From positions 124,001-188,000 of the forward strand of contig NZ_AUXV01000008.1 in the NCBI RefSeq assembly GCF_001625575.1: a stretch of DNA of 64,000 bases. The letters run 5' to 3'. The position numbers were made by a program, and so were the translations under genes. Below are positions 22,891 through 30,298 of the stretch, one piece after another (the stretch's first letter is position 1; every line of letters starts with the position of its first letter). The stretch is from Pseudoalteromonas luteoviolacea S2607. Its GTDB lineage: Bacteria > Pseudomonadota > Gammaproteobacteria > Enterobacterales > Alteromonadaceae. Under the pieces are notes generated by a model. The model was not told the origin of the DNA. It did no database searches and worked only from the letters and a program-made list of their open reading frames with translations.

Positions 22891-23337
22891 ATGGCTACTA
22901 CTAAAGCAGATATCGCAGCAGAATATCCAATTCCGGTCTATCGATTTGTTGTCAGTTTTGGCGAAGAAAGCATTCCTTTTTCAGAAGTCTCTGGCCTAGA
23001 TATTGGTGTTGAAACTATCACTTACAAAGATGGTTATGGCAAAAAGCATATGCCTGGGCAACCAACCGACGTGAACATTACGTTGAAGCGTGGTCTAGTT
23101 AAGCAAAAGAGCCAATTCTACGATTGGATTTCTTCTATCAGCTTAAACCTTGTTGATAAAAAGGACATCACAATTTCACTCACTAATGAAGATCGTTCTC
23201 AGCCTCTTGTTACTTGGAAAGTAATTAATGCATTTCCTAAGAAGTTGACCGCACCGAGCATCAATGGTGGTTCAAATGAAGCGAGTGTTGAGTCACTAGA
23301 AATGATGGCTGACGATATTAAGATCGAATTCCATTAA
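22891..23337 (+). CDS. Inner tube protein 1, T4 gp19-like (148 aa)
   Basis: ATG 22891 behind TTGGAGTTAATAA. A 148-residue member of the gp19/Hcp-like tube family (Afp1/Pvc1 type). The diagnostic strand FSEVSGLDIGVETITYKDG is followed by MPGQPTDVNITLKRGL, and it ends with SVESLEMMADDIKIEF. Hexameric rings of this protein stack to form the tube that is driven into the target and holds cargo in its lumen. Together with the strong ribosome-binding site and good codon use this suggests a major particle protein. A second tube paralogue follows 48 bases later. Confidence 0.93.
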   Translation: MATTKADIAAEYPIPVYRFVVSFGEESIPFSEVSGLDIGVETITYKDGYGKKHMPGQPTDVNITLKRGLVKQKSQFYDWISSISLNLVDKKDITISLTNEDRSQPLVTWKVINAFPKKLTAPSINGGSNEASVESLEMMADDIKIEFH

Positions 23338-23385
23338 TTTTATTCTCTTTTTTGGGGCACGAGAGTGCCCATTTAGGTGTGAAAT

Positions 23386-23847
23386 ATGTTTCAAGATCCT
23401 AGAACACCAATGGTTGGGTATCGTTTTCTTGTCAGCATTGTTACGGCTGGCATCCCCAACCCCGTTGATATTCTATTTAAAGAAGTCAGTGGGCTGAAAA
23501 TGGCTAGGAGCATCGAATATACCAACAACCGAGTAAGTGTTGCGAATGCAAAGCAGGCCAGAGCCTTGACTCTAAAAAGAGGCGTTTTCCAAGGAGGTAG
23601 CTTATTAATGCTACAAAACTTGGTATTTGGCGATGCATGGAGCACCTATTTGGTGAAAAACGATATCTTAGTCACAATTCTAGACGACAACTTTTTGCCA
23701 GCTCAAGCATGGCTCGTTCAAAATGCATTTTTGGAAAGTTGGGAGTGGGAAGGCGTTGACGCTGGCAGAAATGACGTTTTAATCGAGTCACTTAGCTTTA
23801 GCTATCGAGACCTCATTGCTGTGCCAATTCCAGGCTTACCTTCATAA
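23386..23847 (+). CDS. Tube protein 2, gp19-like / baseplate tube adaptor (153 aa)
   Basis: ATG 23386. A divergent tube paralogue: FKEVSGLKMARSIEY corresponds to the FSEVSGL strand of tube protein 1, followed by ALTLKRGVFQGG and a closing IESLSFSYRDL. Proteins of this type (Afp5/Pvc5) form the first tube ring on the baseplate spike rather than the bulk of the tube. The 48-base gap before it contains a small GGGCAC-GAGA-GTGCCC hairpin (23355-23370) with T's on its left. The protein has no signal peptide. Start chosen because the frame opens here and AGGTG lies just upstream. Confidence 0.92.
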   Translation: MFQDPRTPMVGYRFLVSIVTAGIPNPVDILFKEVSGLKMARSIEYTNNRVSVANAKQARALTLKRGVFQGGSLLMLQNLVFGDAWSTYLVKNDILVTILDDNFLPAQAWLVQNAFLESWEWEGVDAGRNDVLIESLSFSYRDLIAVPIPGLPS

Positions 23848-23864
23848 CAAGGAGTAAGCACCGT

Positions 23865-24098
23865 ATGGAAATAAAGTGTAATCAAGTGCATGTCAAAGCA
23901 CGTATTCGAGCGGACCAACCAAGTGATGCTGCCGCTGAAAGTTCAGCCGAGCCGTCTCATCAGGCACCAGCACCAGAAAAACATAGTAATGCGCTTGGTC
24001 GCTACGAAGTGCAAGAGTTGCTTTGCCAATTGGAAGCGGATTTAAAGCGCCACATTGAATTTAGGTTTGCAAAGTTTGGTAAAGAAAAAAGGCCCTGA
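23865..24098 (+). CDS. Small eCIS protein, DUF5908 / Afp6-like (77 aa)
   Basis: ATG 23865 with AAGGAGTAAG ten bases upstream. The N-terminal strand (MEIKCNQVHVKARIRAD) matches the pattern of the very small DUF5908-type proteins encoded between the tube and Afp7-type genes in eCIS loci. After an alanine/proline/glutamate-rich linker comes a short amphipathic helix (ELLCQLEADLKRHIEFRF). The position (after tube 2, before the LysM adaptor) agrees with Afp6/Pvc6. Its job in assembly is not established, to my knowledge. Sure as a gene; family by position and N-terminus. Confidence 0.8.
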   Translation: MEIKCNQVHVKARIRADQPSDAAAESSAEPSHQAPAPEKHSNALGRYEVQELLCQLEADLKRHIEFRFAKFGKEKRP

Positions 24099-24100
24099 CT

Positions 24101-24838
24101 ATGAATAAATCAAGTGGAATTAACGCAAGTGGGTTGCCACTGTGCAAAGTGACATTCTATAAGAAAATTGAACGAGGAGATGGTAATAAATTAGGGGAAC
24201 TCACATTGCCTTATGATCCCAAATCTCTAAACGTGACGCATCAGAATCACTTGGTGGAGTCAAAGATCATTGGCTCGGAGAGTGGATCTGCTCGATACCA
24301 GAAGTCACCAACATCGATTCTTACTATAAAATTCTTATTAGACGATACCATCATTGAAACGCCTGGTCAGCTTGCAATGGGAGAGAGTGGTGAAACAGAG
24401 ACCGAAGACAGCATTCAACAATTGTTAAAGTTCGGTCTAGCCGTACAAGGCGAAACTCATTTGCCTGCTTTTGTGACCATCATGCCTTTGAATATGGTGT
24501 TAAATCACGGTGCAGATGGTGGTTTTCACGGTATGCTCAATGACATCAATGTGATCAGTGAACTGGTCAATGGCAAAGGCAACCGTGTCAAAGCACAGGT
24601 TGTTTGTAACGTATCAGAGTGTCTGTCGAACAAAGAAATTAAACTTAGAACCGGTAAAAGTTCACCAGACTTAACCCATGTACTCCAACATAAAGCTGGA
24701 GATAGTGTGATAGCTCAAGTGACTTCAATTTACGGTGAACCCGGCTATGTGCATCAGGTGGCAAGCGCGAATAAATTGGCTTCAATTCGCAGCGCTGACG
24801 TGGGAGCTGAAATTATTTACCCGCCTTTGGAGCGCTGA
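24101..24838 (+). CDS. Tube/baseplate adaptor with C-terminal LysM, Afp7-like (245 aa)
   Basis: ATG 24101, two bases after the previous stop. The N-terminal domain CKVTFYKKIERGD...LTLPYDPKSLNVTHQN is typical of the contractile-injection-system tube protein family (gp53/Afp7/Pvc7). The final 50 residues (GDSVIAQVTSIYGEPGYVHQ, VASANKLASIR, then GAEIIYPPL) form a LysM motif, the usual end of this family. It clamps the spike to the tube and baseplate. Its TGA stop (24836-24838) is followed after one base by the spike start. Confidence 0.92.
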   Translation: MNKSSGINASGLPLCKVTFYKKIERGDGNKLGELTLPYDPKSLNVTHQNHLVESKIIGSESGSARYQKSPTSILTIKFLLDDTIIETPGQLAMGESGETETEDSIQQLLKFGLAVQGETHLPAFVTIMPLNMVLNHGADGGFHGMLNDINVISELVNGKGNRVKAQVVCNVSECLSNKEIKLRTGKSSPDLTHVLQHKAGDSVIAQVTSIYGEPGYVHQVASANKLASIRSADVGAEIIYPPLER

Positions 24839-24839
24839 T

Positions 24840-26429
24840 ATGGATATACGTTACACCATTTTAGTCGACGGCAGTGAAAAAAAATTGGAAGTCGGTGTTA
24901 AGGAGATAGTTGCTCGCAGAGGCGTCAATCAGATCCCTGAATTATCAATTGTGTTTGCTGACGGAGACATGGCAGAAGAAACTTTCTCGCTGTCGTTATC
25001 TAAAGACTTTCCGCCTGGTAAATCAATTGAAGTGAAAGCTGGCTTTGGTGATGCTGCGCAAATAACCGTTTTTTCTGGCGTGATCACTGGCGGTAAAATT
25101 GGCTATTGTTGCGAGCCTTTTGTACAGGTCATTGCAAAAGGAGAGGCTAATAAGCTTTGCCAATCGAGGATCAGTAAATTATACAAACCAGACTCCACGG
25201 ACACCGATATCCTGAATGATTTACTGGCGCCCTGTGCAGGTAAAAAGACGGTCGCCGACAGTAAAATCAAACATTATCAATACCTCATGGTAGAGAAAAA
25301 GCCATGGGAAGTGTTGATGAATCGAATCTTGACCAATGGTTTTGTTTTTTACGAAGAAGCAGGCGGCATTAATATTGTCGATTTGACTAAGCATACTCCA
25401 AGTGCCACAGAGTTTAATGTCGCCATGGACGGGTGTACTGAGTTTGAGCTCTGTTTAGATAACAGCTCCTATGCGAAGAAAGTCGATCACAGTGCTTGGG
25501 ATATTAAAACTCAGGCTATGCTTGTTGAAGATCATGACTCAGGTGAAAAAAAAGACGGTGCGACCGCCGACATTATTATCAAGTCTCAAGCGCCAATAGA
25601 CAAAGTCGAGTTAGCGGCAAAAGCAAAAGCTGAGCAAACTTACCGGCTTTGGGACACCCAGCAAGGGCGCATTCAAGTTGATATGTCTGTAGCTGAGTCA
25701 CTGCATAACGTAAAGCTGTTAGAAGCAATTACCGTATCTGGAGCTGGTGAAAGCAATAAAGCTGATTACATGATCAGTGAAATTCACCATCATTTGTCTA
25801 ATCAGGGGTGGTTTTGCGAGTTTACTCTGGGCTTGTCTTTAGTAAACAGTGGTTGGTCACAATGGGAAACGTTAGCGCCAACCCCCGTTGTAGTTGGCAA
25901 AGTCGCTGAATTCAAAGAAGACAAAGAAAAGCTTCATCGGATCCCACTTACTTTACATAGTTTGACTACGGAACCTATTTGGGCTCGGTTACTGACACCT
26001 TATGTGGGGGTCGAAGAAGGGCTGTTTTTACCGCCAGACCAAGATACAGAAGTCATAGTCGATTTTATTGGGGGGGATGCAAGGTTTCCGGTCATTGTGG
26101 GCGCTGTTCACAATCCTGTCGCTAAGCCTCCACTTGGTGGCTATAAAAAGGAATATGACGTTCGAGGATTAGTGTTTAAAGAGCAGGCCATGGGGCTGAA
26201 ATTTACCTTCAAAAAACCACACATCATTATGGAAGGCAGTAAAGAGCACTCAATTTCTTTGGGGGAAAGCTCAGGCTATAGCTTATCGCAAAAAGACAAA
26301 GCGGGCATGACTGCAAAAACTGATGTGGTGATTAAAACGCCAGATGACAGTCAAATCAAGATGGATAAATCCATCACCATTGAAAGTAAAAAAGTGGCTG
26401 TAGTGACAGACAAAATGGAAATTGGATAA
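24840..26429 (+). CDS. VgrG-like spike protein (gp27-gp5), Afp8-like (529 aa)
   Basis: ATG 24840 is used, one base after the adaptor stop. An ORF extending left to 24735 overlaps the adaptor and is rejected. Residues 1-330 are the gp27-like hub, starting DIRYTILVDGSEKKLEV. Residues about 370-440 (WARLLTPYVGVEEGLFLPPD, DTEVIVDFIGGDARFPVIVG) are the gp5 OB-fold (A-R-V-x-x-P-Y-x-G, G-D-x-R-x-P-V-I-V-G). The end (HSISLGESSGYSLSQ..., IKTPDDSQIKMDKSI) is the short beta-prism needle. It forms the trimeric spike under the tube. No C-terminal effector extension. No PAAR-type tip gene is found nearby. Confidence 0.93.
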   Translation: MDIRYTILVDGSEKKLEVGVKEIVARRGVNQIPELSIVFADGDMAEETFSLSLSKDFPPGKSIEVKAGFGDAAQITVFSGVITGGKIGYCCEPFVQVIAKGEANKLCQSRISKLYKPDSTDTDILNDLLAPCAGKKTVADSKIKHYQYLMVEKKPWEVLMNRILTNGFVFYEEAGGINIVDLTKHTPSATEFNVAMDGCTEFELCLDNSSYAKKVDHSAWDIKTQAMLVEDHDSGEKKDGATADIIIKSQAPIDKVELAAKAKAEQTYRLWDTQQGRIQVDMSVAESLHNVKLLEAITVSGAGESNKADYMISEIHHHLSNQGWFCEFTLGLSLVNSGWSQWETLAPTPVVVGKVAEFKEDKEKLHRIPLTLHSLTTEPIWARLLTPYVGVEEGLFLPPDQDTEVIVDFIGGDARFPVIVGAVHNPVAKPPLGGYKKEYDVRGLVFKEQAMGLKFTFKKPHIIMEGSKEHSISLGESSGYSLSQKDKAGMTAKTDVVIKTPDDSQIKMDKSITIESKKVAVVTDKMEIG

Positions 26430-26442
26430 AGAGGAATTATGT

Positions 26443-26844
26443 ATGGACCAATCATTTCTTGGACGGGGATGGGGTTTTCCACCTCAATTTGCAAGTCCAG
26501 ACTCAGGGCCTGAAATGGCTGAAGGAGAAACGCTTGTAAAGCAGGCGATTGCCACGGCTTTAAATACACTAAAAGGTGAGCGACCATTTTGGTCTGAACT
26601 TGGCTCTGGGCTATCAAATTTTGTGTTTGAAGATGCCAGTGAAGCGGCGCTCGTCACCTTAAAGCAAGAGATTTCAGCCGTTCTGCTTAATCACGAACCT
26701 AGGATAATATTAGAAGATATTTCCTTTGACCCTCAAGAGCTCTATGACGGAGTGTTACTGATTGAGCTGACCTATTTGATTCGCAAAACAAATAGCCGCA
26801 GCAATATGGTATTTCCATTCTATCTGTCTGAGCAGTCTGTCTAG
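26443..26844 (+). CDS. gp25-like baseplate wedge protein, Afp9-like (133 aa)
   Basis: The in-frame ATG at 26443 (MDQSFLGRGWGFP) is chosen because GAGGAA lies about eight bases before it; the TTG at 26422 overlaps the spike gene. This is a gp25-family protein. The early G-x-G-W-x-F-P, then LVKQAIATALNTLKGERPFW and L-x-x-F-V-F-E-D, and the closing beta strand LLIELTYLIRKTNS are typical. gp25 nucleates sheath polymerisation on the baseplate wedge. It is close in size to its relatives. A 166-base gap with a small hairpin (CTCAGAG/CTCTGAG, 26861-26876) follows. Confidence 0.93.
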   Translation: MDQSFLGRGWGFPPQFASPDSGPEMAEGETLVKQAIATALNTLKGERPFWSELGSGLSNFVFEDASEAALVTLKQEISAVLLNHEPRIILEDISFDPQELYDGVLLIELTYLIRKTNSRSNMVFPFYLSEQSV

Positions 26845-27010
26845 CTACTTTTGCTCGCGACTCAGAGCACTCTGAGCGACACCTTTACTTATTTTATCTT
26901 TGCACTGTTGCAATCTGCATGAACGCCGTAATGCACTATAGCTTGCCAACTTAGGTTGGTACGTGTGGTTACGTTTATGCGTTCGTTTTTCGAAATTATA
27001 AGGTAATCAC

Positions 27011-30000
27011 ATGACTTCTAAGTCTCGTAGTCTTTCACATATTACCCATTACCAAACCGGGTTGAGTCAAACTGGGCGTCTAATACCTGAACTCTCAAGT
27101 GGGTTTTACAACATAGAGCCGCGCTCAATTGAGCAGTGGCTGGGCTATTTAGCTAAAATAGCTGAACAAACTAACTTTATTGGCACAGATACATGGCGTC
27201 CAGTGCAAACGTGGTACAAGATACTACCTGATGCAGAAAAGTTCGCAGCGTTAAGTGCATTTGTATTGACTGGCAAAGCCGATGAGTTAACGGCCAAAAT
27301 TGCTGAACGTCCAGACTTGGCGCTGTTATTGTCTTTTGTTGATTTACTCTCTCATACTCAAAGTCAATTTAACGAGTTTATTGAACGTCACTTAAACCAT
27401 TATTACCGAGATGTTCTTGGTTTTGAGCCATTGGCTGCGGAACCAGATGCTGCGCACATATTGATTGCGCTCAATGATGTGGACTCTATGACTTTACAGC
27501 CAGGGACCGAGTTCGATGGCGGCAAAGATGAAGAGGGTAATGACCTTACTTATCTTTCCACTGAACCCTGTGCCATTAATCGTGCTGTAGTTGACAATGT
27601 TACCACTGTAAATAAGTTCACGTTGGCGTCTGGTCTTGGCATATGTCGTCACGTACTTAGTGATACCGAAGCGGGCATAGAGCTCGAATCGAGCGTGATG
27701 ACCTTTGGCGATAACAAGGCAAGTGAGTTAGAGCCTGAAGTGGAAATTGGCTTCAAAGTGGCGTCTCAAGACTTGTTCTTATCGAGTGGCAAACGCATTA
27801 TCTCAATGCGATTTTCCAGCGATGAATTTGGAGAGAGCCCGTTAGATCTAACCGCTTGGTTAGAGAGCTTTGATGTATGGGTCAGTACTGAAGATGGTCC
27901 TGTATTGTTGTCAGCAGAACAGCTCTCTCTGAACTCTGAAAAGAGTGAGATTAACATCACTATCGACGAATTATTTGCACCCATTGCGCCAGTTACAGAC
28001 ACCTATATTGGGCAAGATAAAGTGCTGCCATATTTGGCGTTTGTACTTAAAAAATCCAAGTACCAAGCGCTATACAGCATCGACTTAGACAAACGCGAAA
28101 AGTTACTAGAGTCTCTTACATTAAATGAAGTGCAAGAAGTGAGGATCAGCGTACTTGTAATAGGTGCACATGGATTGATTGGTAACAACGGCATTGGCTT
28201 TTTAGATATGACGAAGCCTTTCGAGCCTTTCGGTTTCGCACCACAACTAGCTGATAAATTTGAATTTACGCATCCAGAGTTACTGTGTAAACGCATAACG
28301 CGGGCAAGTGTCGAACTAAATTGGGTCGCAAGACCAGATGATTTTGACACATACTACAAAACTTATCTCGACTACCAAAGTGCGATTTCACCTTCTCCTG
28401 AGGCCAAAAAATCACAAACAACGCCCTCATGGCCAACAAACCAAGTCCTCATTTCTCAGTCAGACGAAACTTATGGTGAAACCCATCACAAAATTGAGTC
28501 GGACTTGTTTTACAACGACGACCTTTGGGACAGCGAACAGGCACCGGTTTCAGTAGCAAAGAGCTTACCTAGTAACGAAAATAATATTGCGACGAATCGG
28601 CTTGCTTTCACTTTTGATGACGACAACGGAAGCCGCGATTACTTGACGTTGCCTTTCAACTTAACGCAAGCAAAAGAGTGGCCTAAATGGTACACATTTG
28701 AATTGTCGAATCAGGACTTTGGGCATCCATACCACTTAAAAGTTGCTGAGTATTATGCATATCAAAACAGCATTAATCTAACCAAGTGGGACCCCGCAGA
28801 TGGGGACTTTATGCCTGTACAAGTGCCGGAACCTTATACCCCGTTGCTTGATTCCATGAAACTCAATTATTACAGCCAGAGTATTTCACGTGCGCAACGA
28901 GATGTTATTGGCAATTCAATTTGGATTGAACATATTTCTCCAATCGGCAGGCAATTACAGTTACTTGAAGACCAAAACAGCCTGCATCTATTACCTCAGA
29001 TTGAAGATTTAGGCTATTTGTACATTGCACTAGGCGCTATGGTGACACCTGGTCAATGCAGCGTGTTATTTCAAGTAGAAGCTGTTGATGGCTATAACTT
29101 TGTTGAGCAGCCAACGTTCAAGTGGGAATACTACAATCAAGGGAAATGGCATCATTTTAGTCGGGAGGACTCACAGGGTACGGGTGGTGAAGGGCGTATT
29201 TTGCAAGACAACACCTATGATTTATTGGATTCTGGTATCATTATTTTTTCTTTCCCAGAGTTCGATTTAACCGATCAATTTAATCATGACGGCAAAGTTT
29301 GGATCCGTGCAGCAATTGACTCTTCAGTACTCTCGAGTGATTACACACACCCAATCTACTCAAGACTAAAAGGTGTTCATTCGCAAGCGATAAAAGTCAC
29401 ATTGGGTTCGACAAGCCATCCCGAGTCTCATTATTTAAAGCCTCTTCCAGCACAGAGTATTAAAAAACTGGTAATCACAGATCCGCTTATCTCATCCGTT
29501 GAACAACCATTTGATAGCTTTGGTGCGCGGGTTAAAGAAGATGATAGCCGTATTAACTTGCGTGTGAGCGAGCGTCTTAGGCATCGAGACCGACTGTTAA
29601 CAGGTTGGGACTTTGAACATCATACACTGCAAACATTTCCTGAATTGCATACGGTGCGTGCTTATAAAACCAGTGACGGTGTAAACATGATGGTGATCCC
29701 GCTCAACCATGACACTGAACTGTTACAGCCTAAAGTCCCCAGATACTTGATGCGTCAAATCCAGGATGAAGTTGAATTACGCTCAGTGCCCAACTTAGAT
29801 ATTACGGTTGTTGATCCAATCTATGTGGAAGTTCAATTAGAGATCATTATTCAAATCGATCCGCGGTTTGATATTCAAACAACTGTGATAGAGCTGAACG
29901 ATCTTGTTGTCGACACGCTGACACCTTGGAATAAGAGTGATGAGAAGTTATCTCATACCATTTACTTGGCGGACGTTGCGCAAGCGCTAGAAATGCATCA

Positions 30001-30199
30001 GGCAGTGAAAATGGTACAAGTTATCCGAGGCAAGCGTCTTGATGACAAAATTCGTCAATATGCACAGGTATCGCCTAAGAGCATGGACGAAATTTTGGTG
30101 CCGAGTCGAAATCACAAGATATCCCTGACTAATGTGGCCGGCGATGTTTTTGAAGGTATCGGTAAATGGAAAATTCAACATAATTTTGTGGTGCAATAG
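27011..30199 (+). CDS. Baseplate J-like wedge protein, Afp11-like / gp6 (1062 aa)
   Basis: 1062 residues from ATG 27011 (TAAGGTAATC upstream). The N-terminal third has ARM-like helices followed by FIERHLNHYYRDVLGFEP, a hallmark of large eCIS wedge proteins. Near residues 855-880 is RLRHRDRLLTGWDFEHHTLQ followed by FPELHTVRAYK, the conserved block of gp6/Afp11-type proteins. The last 180 residues hold the J-like strands (NLDITVVDPIYVEVQLEIII). It forms the hexagonal ring of the baseplate with gp25 and the next protein. The stop codon TAG lies within the loop of an 8-bp hairpin (30188-30207). Longer than the phage J proteins, normal for eCIS. Confidence 0.92.
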   Translation: MTSKSRSLSHITHYQTGLSQTGRLIPELSSGFYNIEPRSIEQWLGYLAKIAEQTNFIGTDTWRPVQTWYKILPDAEKFAALSAFVLTGKADELTAKIAERPDLALLLSFVDLLSHTQSQFNEFIERHLNHYYRDVLGFEPLAAEPDAAHILIALNDVDSMTLQPGTEFDGGKDEEGNDLTYLSTEPCAINRAVVDNVTTVNKFTLASGLGICRHVLSDTEAGIELESSVMTFGDNKASELEPEVEIGFKVASQDLFLSSGKRIISMRFSSDEFGESPLDLTAWLESFDVWVSTEDGPVLLSAEQLSLNSEKSEINITIDELFAPIAPVTDTYIGQDKVLPYLAFVLKKSKYQALYSIDLDKREKLLESLTLNEVQEVRISVLVIGAHGLIGNNGIGFLDMTKPFEPFGFAPQLADKFEFTHPELLCKRITRASVELNWVARPDDFDTYYKTYLDYQSAISPSPEAKKSQTTPSWPTNQVLISQSDETYGETHHKIESDLFYNDDLWDSEQAPVSVAKSLPSNENNIATNRLAFTFDDDNGSRDYLTLPFNLTQAKEWPKWYTFELSNQDFGHPYHLKVAEYYAYQNSINLTKWDPADGDFMPVQVPEPYTPLLDSMKLNYYSQSISRAQRDVIGNSIWIEHISPIGRQLQLLEDQNSLHLLPQIEDLGYLYIALGAMVTPGQCSVLFQVEAVDGYNFVEQPTFKWEYYNQGKWHHFSREDSQGTGGEGRILQDNTYDLLDSGIIIFSFPEFDLTDQFNHDGKVWIRAAIDSSVLSSDYTHPIYSRLKGVHSQAIKVTLGSTSHPESHYLKPLPAQSIKKLVITDPLISSVEQPFDSFGARVKEDDSRINLRVSERLRHRDRLLTGWDFEHHTLQTFPELHTVRAYKTSDGVNMMVIPLNHDTELLQPKVPRYLMRQIQDEVELRSVPNLDITVVDPIYVEVQLEIIIQIDPRFDIQTTVIELNDLVVDTLTPWNKSDEKLSHTIYLADVAQALEMHQAVKMVQVIRGKRLDDKIRQYAQVSPKSMDEILVPSRNHKISLTNVAGDVFEGIGKWKIQHNFVVQ

Positions 30200-30207
30200 T
30201 GCACCAC
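30188..30207 (+). promoter_or_regulatory. Hairpin with the stop codon of the wedge gene in its loop
   Basis: GTGGTGCA (30188-30195) and TGCACCAC (30200-30207) pair over eight bases; the four-base loop ATAG contains the TAG stop (30197-30199). No T-tract follows. A second hairpin (GCGTTCA/TGAACGC, 30236-30255) lies downstream. The pair may tune translation or mRNA decay between the two baseplate genes. Confidence 0.5.
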
Positions 30208-30298
30208 TGACCACGGTTTCTAAACACTCACATCTGCGTTCACAGATATGAACGCGCTCCGTCTATTCAAATATTGACCAAATTCCCAGAGGAAAAAC

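Noticed and set aside
24735..24839. N-terminal extension of the VgrG-like spike
   Set aside because: It is out of frame within the LysM adaptor gene; the ATG at 24840 is the natural start.
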